Assembly: GCA_964017195.1 (NCBI GenBank)
Contig: OZ024891.1
Coordinates: forward strand, 4,159,420 to 4,223,419
Origin: Siderastrea radians
Taxonomy: Eukaryota; Cnidaria; Anthozoa; Scleractinia; Rhizangiidae
Direction of reading: 5' to 3'
DNA length: 64,000 bases
Shown here: piece after piece, positions 1-12,400 of the stretch
Numbering within the stretch: the first letter of the stretch is position 1
How the letters are laid out: every line of letters begins with the position of its first letter
Program-made: the position numbers and the translations under genes
Notes under the pieces: model-generated
The model's database searches: none
Told to the model about the DNA's origin: nothing
Seen by the model: only the letters and a program-made list of their open reading frames with translations

Positions 1-393
1 TCCTTGAGCGTGTTCAAGTAGTGGAATGTCATTGGGGAGACGATCTGGAAGGTAACGAACTTGCGAAAGATTTACATTTATGTCTCATAGGTGTGAACAT
101 TCGGTACCATGCGAAAAGCTTTTCTTGTTTGGGAAAGTAACTTTAAAGCTTACGTTAAAAATAACCCTCGTAAAGATTCATTAATTTACAATTACAATTT
201 TCAGATATCGTATTCTCGCTTTCGGTTTTTAGTTCCCATGTGGTTTAGGAGAGATTGACAAATTTAGTGTGGTAGCAGCCACAGACATAACTTACAAATT
301 TGCGTGAGCGATCGGTTGCCTGTGTTACAAAAACACAAATTTGCATTTTACATTGATAGCACAAGCTTTCAGTTAAGTTGATTGACTGTTCCA
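1..393. other. 5' flank and putative 5'UTR/promoter of RAD51AP1
   Basis: No gene is visible here. The stretch lies just upstream of the first RAD51AP1 codon and should contain its promoter and 5' untranslated region. I see no TATA box at a convincing distance and no repeat. An antisense open frame across 245-463 overlaps the first exon and shows no family resemblance. Confidence 0.4.
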
Positions 394-475
394 ATGTCTC
401 TTCGCAGAGTGCGCAAAAAAGTCGATTATGCCAAGTTTTGTGAAGAGGAAGACGAAAGTACAAACAATAGTGATG
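394..475 (+). CDS. RAD51AP1: RAD51AP1 exon 1
   Basis: It starts at ATG 394 and reads MSLRRVRKKVDYAKFCEEED, then a short S/N/D stretch. It ends at a GTAAG donor (476) in phase 1. The basic-aromatic RKKVDYAKF motif is the conserved N-terminus of the family. Confidence 0.85.
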
Positions 476-3400
476 GTAAGTTCATTGTCTCTTAAGATAG
501 ATTTTATATTTATTACTTTCCACTTCTACTGATTACTCATCTTTTACCCTTTATTTCCTACATATCAGGGATTGAACAATCGATGAAACCGATGATCGGA
601 AAATCCATCGATCAATCGATGCCAATCGATGCCAATTAATCGATTGATATCGATAATCGATGAACAATCGACGCTCAGGTTTTTTGTGATCATCGATTTC
701 ATCGATTATCAATTTTTATCGATTATCAATGCCAATCGATCAGTTAATTGGCATCGATTGTCATCGATTGGTTTTCATTTTTGATGCGTTATATTTTCAG
801 TCAAGATTTCCAAAAACACGGTCTCTTTATGCATTTTAATGATGAAAACTGTGATAAAACTTTACTTCTTTCACAATGGTGATTGATACATCATGGAGAA
901 CATGGGCATACGATTTTATAACAATATCAATTTTCAATTGGCCATCAAATTGATGAATTGCGATGAAACTGTGATCAAAGAAGATTAAAGGTCAGTGCTT
1001 TAAAATTGAATACCATCCAATGTAATGCTGGCGTCATATTAAAAAAAAATTAAAAATCATCTTAAAACACTAACATTAGTTATGATTTGCCTTTCAAACT
1101 GCATATTGAAGTGTAACATAAAAATGGCAGTTTAAACGCCTTGAAAAAGAAGCTCCCCAAAAGGGTCTGGCAGCTAGAAGGCTCGCTCATTAGTTACACT
1201 AGCCATAGGCAGCACAAAATCTGTCTATTGGATACTGGTCACCACAAAAGGAACGTACATTTACTTGCGCAAACATAGAACAAGTCAACAGCATCATCAA
1301 TAACGCAAGAAACAAGGAAAACAAACAAATTATTTCTTTGAAAACCAGATAACAATAGGGTGACAGGCCTACACAACTCCTATCCACGTGTAATAACCAG
1401 TTCACAGTTTGGCTCGAATGAGTGTCTTTTAGGGGTCTGCCCCTTTTGTATGCGACCATAGGGGGATCTTTAAACATCTTGTTAAGCAAAGGTTGTTGCT
1501 GAATTAAATGCCATTTTTGCATAAGTATTTGCTTTAAATTAGGCACTGATGGACGATATTGTGTGACGAAAGGCAAGATTCGCAAGTTCTGTTTACGCCT
1601 TTGTTGAAGGGCAAGTTTTCTGTCCTCAAATCTAATCTCAGCGAGGGTTGTTGAAATCAAAGTTTCGGGGAACCCTCTTTCCTTGAGATGTGTTTTAAAG
1701 TTTGAAACTGCAGTTTTGAACGTAGTTTCTGAGGAGTTTGTCCGGAGAAGCCTAAGTGCTTCGCCTTTAATGAAGCCCCTTTTGACCCCTGGTGGGTGGC
1801 AACTCGAGAAATGTGTGTACTGAAGTGTTTCAGTTGGTTTGAAATGCGTTTCTATGTCTAGTATAGACTCGTTAGCGAATCTTTCGCCTTTGTAAATGCT
1901 TGTATCGAGGAACGTAGTATCTGTGTCAGATATTTCAGCCAATATATCATCAATAAACCTTTTCCAGACGAGTGGTTTTAGAACGCTACGGTGTAGGATT
2001 TGTGATTCTACCGTCCCCATTATTAAAAATGTTGGCAAAAGTGACTGCCATCTTAGTACCCATGGCTGTTCCATGTGTTTGGAGGTAGTTTTTTCCACTA
2101 AACTCGAACGAGCTTTCTTGAAGGATGAGTTTCAGCGCTCTTTTGATATATTCTGTGGGGATGGGGGTTTCTTCTTTATAGAAAGCGTCATATGCTTTGC
2201 ATACTGTTTCTATCCCCTCCACTTGAGGGATATTTGTTTACTTTATGCACCTTTGTTGTGACAAAGAAGTAATAAAACGATTGCCGAAGCCTATTCACGT
2301 TTATTCTGGTTTCTTTTATTACAGTTCAGTATAATTACATCACCCACCATTCAGAGCTGACGAGCTGACTTGTCCCTAGTTGTCTCTCCATCGCCTGACT
2401 AAGAGACGGCTGGGGAAGAGTCAGCATTCTCGCAGTCTCTCGAGAGTTATTTTGCAGTTCTTTATCTCCGTCTGGATATCTTTAACACTTAACACTACAC
2501 TTAATTATTCTCAGAAATTTTACACGGATAAATCAGATGATAATGATTTCATCTTGCACGGCGTGTGGACAGGACCTGTTGGAAAAATAGGAAATAGTGG
2601 AAATATAAAATTCCTGAAAATACACATCAACCAGATATCAACAGTATAAAGGACAACGAAAGGGACAGCTAAGCGAAAAGGTGTGTTGTTGACTTGTGTT
2701 TCTTCAAAACACTGTTTCAAAGTGTGTTTCTATTGTTGATTTTTGAAACCATGCAACTGCATACAAACAATCCGGTGAACAAATTCAAATCATCTCAAAC
2801 ATTCAGGCATACTGCGAGTGCGTATACGTACATGCTGGAACGTGGGATACTGAGATTTTTTTAACGCCAATCGATGACAATCAATGAGTTGCGACCACTT
2901 TTGTGTGATTATCGATTGGCCAATGCCAGTCGATGCCAATTAACTAACAAGGCATCGATTGTCATCGATTGATCGATTGATTTTCCGATCATCGGTTTCA
3001 TCGATTGTTCAAGCCCTGTACATATTTAGTTTCAAACTGGCCTGTCCTTTGCTTTGATTTGATAGACTTTTCAAATGAAGCATCTTGTAAAGTTTTATAC
3101 TTGAACTTCTCCTGGTGACCTCACGAAATGCCAGGCAAGGTCGCCTACATCCCGACGTGTTCAATCGATAAAATCGATAATTGATAAGATTCGATAAAAA
3201 TCGATAAAAACTAATAAATTGTATCAGAAATCGATAAAAATCGATACAGGGTTACATTGTGAGTAATCGATAATTATCGATTTTTCAATTATTCTTATCG
3301 ATTTTTATCAAACTTATCGATTTTATCGGCGCAATATTTTTCCATGTGTTTTAGGTAGGGAAACATCAGAAATGAATGGACTTACTTAGAAACTACTACT

Positions 3401-6400
3401 TCTTCCATAAACGATTCTAGAACAATTTTATCGTGTCGATCGGTAACGTTTTCAAACCAACAGGCCTGTAAAAAGTTTAAAATGAGTCAGTAGGGAAACG
3501 TAACATAACAACTGACGCTTGCTTAGAAACTGGTCACACTGAACACCGTAAAGGCATTGTAGGATGATAACGGCTGCAATTTCAAGTAGTGAGGCTAGTT
3601 TCAATGTTCAACATAGTCTCCAGTAGAAAGTTTGTCAGCAAACCCTTGCTGCTGTAAAAATCATATTGCAAAGCATAATAAAAATTATTCTATAAATATG
3701 CAAAACAAAGTAGATGACCAACTTCTCAACTAAATAAAAAGGGAAGTAATGTGCCCATAATAACTGATATAAATGTGAAAGAAAGTCACCATTAAAAAAT
3801 GGAGCTGTTTTGTTGTATTTTACCGCGGGGTGAAAAATGCACGGTCCTCGAAGATGATAAAATTGATAAAATCAATACCATTAAAAACCAGTGCTGGAAA
3901 TAACAGTCGGTCATCGGACGTTGTCCGACCAAATTTCGAAATTGTCCGACCAATTTCACCATATGGTCGGACATGATGTCCGAACACGAGAAAGCTACTA
4001 AAATTTTGAAGGCAAATTTCTTTGTTACCTGTGAAATGTGATAAATTAGTTGCCTATTTAATACAGCTCTACTCTCTCAACGTTTCTCTGTACGTTAGTT
4101 CGTACAGTACTAGTGTTGTCTTTTCAACTCTTCTCCATACGTTGGTTCTCTTATAACGTATTAATCTTGTCTTCCCAAACTTTTTTGCGTATGTTAATTT
4201 GTTCGTGCCATATTAGTCTTGTCTTTTTGACGTTTCTCCGTACGTTAGTCTGTTCGTATGGTATTAATCTCGTCTCAACGTTTCTCCATATCGTAGTATG
4301 TTCCCATCTCTTGTATTAATGTTGTCGTATGAATCATTCTTGGTACTTAGTTCATTTGCAAGTATTAGTCTTATCTTCTCAATGTTTCTTGGTATGTTAG
4401 TTCGTTTGCAAGTATTAGTTTTATCTCCTCAACGTTTCTCCGTGCGTTAGTTCGTTTGCACAGTATTAGTTTTAACTTCTCAAAGTTTCTCCGTGCGTTA
4501 CTTCCTTTGTACAGTATTAGTATTATCTTCTCAACGTTTCTCCGTGCGTTAGTTCGTTTCAACAGTATTAGTCTTATCTTCTCAACGTTTCTCCGTCATT
4601 AGTTCGTTTGTACAGTATTAGTATTATTTTCTCAACTTTTCTCCGTGCGTTAGTTCGTTTCAACAGTATTAGTCTTATCTTCTCAACGTTTCTCCACTTC
4701 GTTTGTACAGTGATAGTCTTATCGTCTCAACGTTAGTTCCTTTGTACAGTATCAGTCTTACCTTCTCAACGTTTCTCCGTACGTTAATTCGTTTGTACAG
4801 TATTAGTCTTATCGTCTCAACGTTTCACCCTACGTCAGTTCGTACTGTATTAGGCTTATTCTCGACATGAACGTATTAATATTGTTTTTACGGCTGTTTT
4901 TTGTAACTGTAAAGTACGTGCATACAGTACCAGTTTTGTCGTTTAACGTTTATTCGTATGTTACTTCTTACGTTTGGTGTTAATCTCGCCTTCTTTCCGT
5001 ACGGTAGGTTTTCCATATGAAATACATCTTGTTGTCTCCCTGTTTCTCCACACGTAATTACGTTCGAACGTTTTTAGTGTTGTCTTCTCGGCGTTTCTTC
5101 ATATGTCAGTACGTTATTACAAGGTGTTATCATATATGTAATACATAATATTTTCTACGTAATGTTAGACTTGTCTTCTCACATTACGGATGCAAGAAGT
5201 AAAAGTTACATTGTTGCTCGAGGCATTTGTATTCTACAGAGTTCAATTCTTTCATTTTCAGTCAATGTGTCGAAATGTGACAGACGTAATTTTCAAAACT
5301 GGCAGGGATAAATACCTGAATCGAATTTTTTTATTCCAGAACATTGCTGTAAAAACTTAAAAGATACGTAAGATATTCTACCCGCCCAACTCAGTTTTGA
5401 CTTCCCTGACTTTTAGTCAGGCTAATAGAAGATAAAATAGCCATTTTTGGAAGTAGCCCAGCACTGGTTTTATACCTTAATCATTACTTCGACAAGACAT
5501 TTCAAGACATCACTGTGATGTATTTGTACGCTATATCAGTATGTTTTAGCTCTAGATCTGCTGTCATGAACTTGTCCATAAAAAATCGAAGTTGTTTTGA
5601 AGCAAGAAGAGATGACATCAGTCGGTTTGGTAATCTGCTTTGATGAGCTTCAATCAAAATAATACTTTAATGATAACACAGTACACCAGTGAGAAACTGA
5701 ATTCAAATAGCAGTGAAAAGAAAAAAAAATTAAGGCTTGTTGTCAGAAGTCATAAGTATCATCTGAACAATAATGACTGTAAAATAAATGTTGACATTTT
5801 GTGCCGAATAGATAAACAGATTATAGTGTTTAAGAGAAGTGTTCAACTGCTAGTGTAAATTACGTTGTAAATCAGGTAATTCAGATTGACACAAGTTTCT
5901 TTTTTTTGTATGCAAATTACATTATGCTAATTAGTGTCCGACCATATTTGTAATATGACCGACCAAAATGAAGACTTGAAAGGACACATGTCCTGCTAAG
6001 TAAGAAAAATTATTTCCAGCACTGAAAAACCAGGATCAGTTGGGAGTATCGATTTCTATCGATTGATCTATAAAATCGATAACTTTTAATTAAGAATTAT
6101 CGATTGTTATCGATTTATCGAACAGTTTTCCGATATCAGTTTTTATTGATTGAACACGTTGGGCCTACATGTAGGAGAGGTATTCATTTACCAGAGGTCA
6201 CAGCTATAGTGATTCTTACTTTAAAAAGATGAAAAGAAAACTAATTTTATTATATGGACAAGCGTTGCTCGAGAGAGGTTGTCATTTACAAGAGATAGTC
6301 ATTCAGGGAGGTTAGATTGTTTTAACTATGGTTATTGCTTTTAGGTTAAGTTCAATTAAAATGTTGACATGGTTGTAAAGCTCTGCTCATGGTGAGAATT

Positions 6401-9400
6401 TTTTGTGCAGATGATTTCCAGGATGATGCTGGTCCAGCCCCTGTAAAGAAGATTAAAACCACAGCAAAAGCTAAAACCAAAACAAAACAAGAAGAAGTAA
6501 AGAGTAAAAGTAAAGAACCAGGGACTTTAAAACGAAAAGAGAGGTAAAGAGAGTCTCAAAAATGAGTTTAGATTAATGAGAACATAACATACGACTTTTA
6601 GGAGAGCATCAATGTGCGTGCTTGTCAGTTGACATCGCGTGGATGTCAAGGACCCTTACTACTTTTTTGACATAACTGCCAACCTTTGGAAACCTGTATG
6701 CTTAATAGTAGGTTTACAAGTGACTACAGCCAACTCCTTTGAAGAGACATCTCTGTAAACCATCTTTTAAGCAGACATGAAAACTTGTTCCCTGCTGTCC
6801 TGCAGTCTTCTATCTTTTCTCCCTTAAGGCCGCGGGTGACAAGCTGCTCATGAATAAATTTATAAGGCAAAATTTTGGTGGAGGTCGTACGTTAAAAAGC
6901 TTTAGATCTTGATCGTTTGGGAGCCGATTTCGTTGAAACTTAATAGAGAGCTTGAGAAATGTTGGAAGTGCAACAAGACTGTTTTTCCTTCAATAAATTG
7001 TTTTTCTTTGCGATGCTTTGAGCTTCCAAAGTTTAGATTTGGTAAAACACGACTCCCTGTCCAGGTTTTCTCCTCGTGGAGAAGACAACACTTCTTGATT
7101 TTGCCACTAGTTGATCAGTTAAAACCTCTATTGTGTCACAACAGAAGCCGATTTTGTGATTTCAAGTTCCACTGAAAGTTGTAAGCCTTTAAATTAGTAA
7201 AATCATCCTAGTTTAAATTTGAAGACTTAAAACTTCTGTTAAAAAGCCTGTTTGAAAAAAGTGCTTCTGTTGTGACAACCTACAACACATCTATTTTACC
7301 TGTCTGCTGTGTCAGTTCAGGAAATTTTATATCCGCGCTGTATTCTTGGACACAAAATTGGTGGTTTTAGGGCTTCCGAAGGCTTATCGAAGAAACACAA
7401 GTGTTTAAGCCAAGAATATTTTATTATGTAAATTATGGATATAAAAATTACGAAGCTATTGTTAACAATCCAGAAACAAAAAAAATCGTGTGTTTTCTGT
7501 CGAAAATAAACGAAAGAAAAAAGCATTGGTGCTGAACCAATTAATATTTATAACGCACACAAAATAGAAAGAGAATTTTACTATTGAAATTTTCAAAGCG
7601 GATTTTTTCCGCTAAAACGTAGAATTAAACACTAATTAAAACCAAAAAGAACGACGAAATCGAACTCTTTTATTATTTTCCGGTCTGTGGAGCAGTGTAT
7701 ATATACACAGAAAAAAACTTCACGGAGTTCCACTTACGAAAGACCCAGATGTTGATAAATATTGGACACAAAATTGGTGATGTTGATAAATATTTGAGAT
7801 AGAGATAGAAACAGTATTTTATTTTCGTTTTGTTTTGCTGTAAAAATTCTAAAAAGTTGCAATTAACGTTTCAACTAACAGATAAGGAATAAAAAGAACG
7901 GTACAGATACAACAAGCGAGCGCTCAACGCATTTATTAATTATTGTTATTATGAAAATTTTTATTTAACAATACTTAAAATGCACAATGTTTCCCGCCAC
8001 ATGATTAAACGCACTAGCAAACATTGATGCATAAACCAAAGATTTTATACTGCAGAGCTTACTCATGAATATTTCGCGCAATGTCGCTATCATTCGTCGC
8101 ACTTCGTGCATACGCTTTAAATAAATGAATACTGATGATCTAGTCTCTCACCCGCGGCCTTAACGAGTGACAGTGAGATCTGGCCTCAAGTGGGTCCAGC
8201 TTAGATGAAGGTCCCCAAACCCTGGCAGGGGTGGGGGGGTGGGACTTCCATGTAAAAGTGACAAGGGGATGCAATGAAACCTATGCTGTTTTTCCTCCCT
8301 GTTATTTCTCCGGGTCCCACTGCTCCCTGGCTGTTTTCTCCTAGGGTGCTTTCCATTATGCCAGACCGACCAGTCGGAGACCAGTAGAACTAACCAAAGG
8401 CAAATGGAATGACATTGTTCGGTAGATACAAAATTTCCAACCGGAGCAAAGTGTTCCATTTACGTTGCGACCAAAATTTCGATTACTTCTTAGTGAAGTG
8501 GGACTGGAAATGAGAATTTTTGAAAATGGAATGGCGAGTTTCGGTCAGACCACCTCTGGAGGTGGACCACTTTTTCTGGAAAATTTCCACCTGAACTGAT
8601 GCATTCCCAGGGTTCAAAATAAAATAAAAGCTTTCAGCCTGAATTTGATGGTTTTTTCTCAAGGCTGATTTTTACCTGGCGGTCAACAAGAATGAGCAAG
8701 CACCTGTTCCAAGTATGGAATAAAGTGTAGACAGGCCAAATGTGGCTCACATGCTCATGCTAATGTGTTGGTATATTTCTCTTAGCAATGAATGATTTCT
8801 AATTAAGTGCCATTTGCTCATAAGGATGTTCTTACGAATGTTGTTACAAAAGGCAGAATTTTTCCGCATTGTCTCTCTTTGTTGAAGTGCCGACTTCCTT
8901 TCTCTGAATTTGACTTTGGACGTTATTCTTTCTACTAGACTGCTGGGGTTGTCTCTCGCACAGAGGTGTTTTTTGAATTGGGTGATATTCTCACCGAAAG
9001 ATTTCGCTGAAGAGTTTGTTCTAAGAAGACGTGGGGCTTCGCCTTTGATAAACCTTTTTCTAACCCCTGGAGGGTGGCAGGAAGAGAAGTGAGTGAACTG
9101 GAAAGTTCCTGTGCATGGGCTTAAAATGTGTGCAGATATTCAGGATTGCTTGCTTGTTGAATCTTTCACCTTTGAAAAGAGTGATATCCAGGTTGTTCAT
9201 TTTTGGTCTGAGATTTCAGCCGTAAATTTAATTGGGTCGGGTGGTGACTGTTTGCTAGGACAATAAACTCTTCTATCTCCTTTTTGTCAACATTCCACAG
9301 CGAGAATACTGCGAATATGTCATCAATGTATCTTTTCCACCCAAGTGATAGAAGAGTGTAGAACATTAACTGCTGTTTGACTGAGCATGTGGTATTATGC

Positions 9401-12400
9401 TAAACCCAATCAGTGTCTCTCTTTGACCTACATTTATCAGATTTCCCTCTTCGCAACTTATCATTGTTGCATTCAATGCGGCAATAATGAAACTTGGTTA
9501 GTGTGCCTATGAGTTTTCGCTTGGCCTCTCTCTTTATGGAGTGTATTGCTGTCTTAAACTCCTCTTCAGGAGTGATGTTTGCTTGAGTCTCTTGGGCATG
9601 TGCCTTTTTCTGTGTGGGCCTGAAGTTTAACTATCAACGTGTTTGACTGTTCGATTTCTCCCTTGAGCATGGAAATCTCGTTGACGGAGGATTGGCAGGG
9701 TCGCTTGCTGGCGTTTCAGAAATTAGATGAGGCCTTTGAAAATGACAAATGCCGCAACAGTGACACTGATTTTCAGCGCGACGGTACATTTTCTTTGGTC
9801 TCTAGCAACTTAAATTTGACAAGAAGGCGAAAGCACGCGAAAAAAGAGACAAGGTGCTAAGTGGAACAGGATCAAAGAGACATTGGTAACAAAGAAATCG
9901 TGACTGAAAATTCGCCCCGTTCCTAACATGACGAGCTTCCAGCCACCCAAAACCTATTATGCAAATTAGCTGAGGGCACATTGAATGTGCCCTCAGCTAA
10001 TTTGCATAAGTAACTTTATGCCATGGTTTGACACCTTGTAGCTTCATGAAGATGGGATGAGGTGTTATTTCAATTAGTTGTGTGCTGTAAAAGATGACAA
10101 TGCTGAGTGATGTTTATTACAATTCATTGCAGATAAAAATAATTTGGCTTCTCAGTCACTTTGTTTAGTAGCCTGCGTAGCTGGCGGTATTTTTGCTCGC
10201 GAAGGCAAAAACGAGCGCGAGCAATATCGCATCCTACGCTTACTAATTTAATAGGCTAAGCTGATAATAATGATTACGACAGAGCCATGATGTCGAAAAA
10301 CATTTATTTTAATTTTTCGGGGTATTATTTGCCTTGCTCCAGCACCAAACACTACAAGCTAAGGCTTAGGCGAGATGACACAATACATCGCCTATTTAAG
10401 CCAGTTATTATCGCTCGATCGCTTTTGATTGCTGCAACGACAATAAGCCAAAGTGCGATGTTATACATTCCGCTTCCAGGTATCTGCTACCCAGGGAAGA
10501 CAGAATAAGTTAAAGCACAATGTTAGACATTCCGCTTCCAGGTATCTGCTACCCAAGGAAGACAGAATAAGCTAAAGCGCAATGTTAGACATTCCGCTTC
10601 CAGGTATCTGCTACCCAAGGAAGACAGAATAAGCTAAAGCGCAATGTTAGACATTCCGCTTCCAGGTATCTGCTACCCAAGGAAGACAGAATAAAGCTAA
10701 AGCGCGATGTTAGACATTCCGCTTCCAGGTATCTGCTACCCAAGGAAGACAGAATAAGCTAAAACGTTAGACAACATTCCGCTTCCAGGTATCTGCTACC
10801 CAAGGAAGACAGAATAAAGCTAAAGCGCGATGTTAGACATACCGCTTCCAGGTATCTGCTACCCAGGGAAGACAGAATAAGTTAAAGCGCAATGTTAGGC
10901 ATTCCGCTTCCAGGTATCTGCTACCCAAGGAAGACAGAATAAAGCTAAAGCGCGATGTTAGACATTCCGCTTCCAGGTATCTGCTACCCAAGGAAGACAG
11001 AATAAGCTAAAACGTTAGACAACATTCCGCTTCCAGGTATCTGCTACCCAAGGAAGACAGAATAAGCTAAAGCGCAATGTTAGACATTCCGCTTCCAGGT
11101 ATCTGCTACCCAAGGAAGACAGAATAAAGCTAAAGCGCGATGTTAGACATTCCGCTTCCAGGTATCTGCTACCCAGGGAAGACAGAATAAGTTAAAGCGC
11201 AATGTTAGACATTCCGCTTCCAGGTATCTGCTACCCAAGGAAGACAGAATAAGCTAAAGCGCAATGTTAGACATTCCGCTTCCAGGTATCTGCTACCCAA
11301 GGAAGACAGAATAAAGCTAAAGCGCGATGTTAGACATTCCGCTTCCAGGTATCTGCTACCCAAGGAAGACAGAATAAGCTAAAACGTTAGACAACATTCC
11401 ACTTCCAGGTATCTGCTACCCAAGGAAGACAGAATAAGATTAAGTACGATGTTAAACGTAACGCTTCCAGGTATATTCTACCCAAGGAAAACTGAATAAG
11501 CTAAAGCGCAATGATAGCGATCAAGTTTCCAGGTACAGCATATTATCTAAGGAAATCAGAATAAAGAACGCGATGCTAATATTAATTTTTTTCGTCTCAA
11601 GGTATGTACAAAATCGTAATTATGATTGCTACTTACCAAAGGCCTCTTGTCTCTTTTTGTCTCGATTCCATAGCATCATAGATCGGTCACGTCGTTAAGA
11701 CGCAACGATTTTCAAAAACATATTTCCCACCAGCATTGTGTTACACACGCAAAACACAAATGCAATATCATGTTTTGAAGAAAACCTGGTACCGGTATTA
11801 CCAGATGTCGCTACAATAATTAGGTTGAAAACCTTCTATACTTGAAGTACAGGAAGTAAAATATCAAAAGGAAAATTCAGTAAAGCTGGGTAATGTTAAT
11901 ACATGATACCAGTGTAGCTCGAATAAATTATAATCGGAGTCATGAAAGCGCCACGTCCCATGCGTCCTCTAACATACATTTCTTCACATAAAAATCAGTA
12001 GCCTTAGTCTAAAAACTGATCGATGTCGGGTTCTTTGCTCGACCTACATACAAATCAACGCACCTTAGTAAAGCAAATTAATATGCGCAGCTTTCTAAGA
12101 GGCATCGAGGAGAATTTGCAGGCTTACGTAAATAAATAATAAATTCCCGCCAGATAATTCTCGCACAAAATTATGATTCTGTTTTGACAGCCTGTCCAGG
12201 AAAATCTACTAAAATCACCCGGTTTTGATTGCCACAAAGGACTGTGGTGGCGGTCTAGCAAAGAAAATATATCATAAAACTGAAACGACGAACATCATTA
12301 CAAAGGGCGTGACAAGACTGAATAATTCACTGGTTCTGTTTTGGGTCTCGTTTCCTGGCGTATGGTGACAAATCGTGCAACTTAAACCCTTTCTGTTGTT

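Larger units (their letters stand above)
3151..6163. mobile_element. AATCGAT-rich TIR element B with 7-bp TSD
   Basis: The left end is CCCGACGTGTTCAATCGATA; the right end, reverse complemented, is CCCAACGTGTTCAATCAATA. Direct repeats CCTACAT flank it at 3144-3150 and 6164-6170. Both ends carry clusters of ATCGATAA-type repeats like element A, but the terminal sequences differ. It encodes no transposase and has been entered by another element at 3889-6024. It sits in RAD51AP1 intron 1. Confidence 0.78.

Noticed and set aside
1896..2261. Plus-strand 121-codon frame
   Set aside because: It is antisense to the Penelope RT fragment, which explains the sequence.
10449..11560. CRISPR-like array
   Set aside because: The units are contiguous with no unique spacers, and the genome is eukaryotic.
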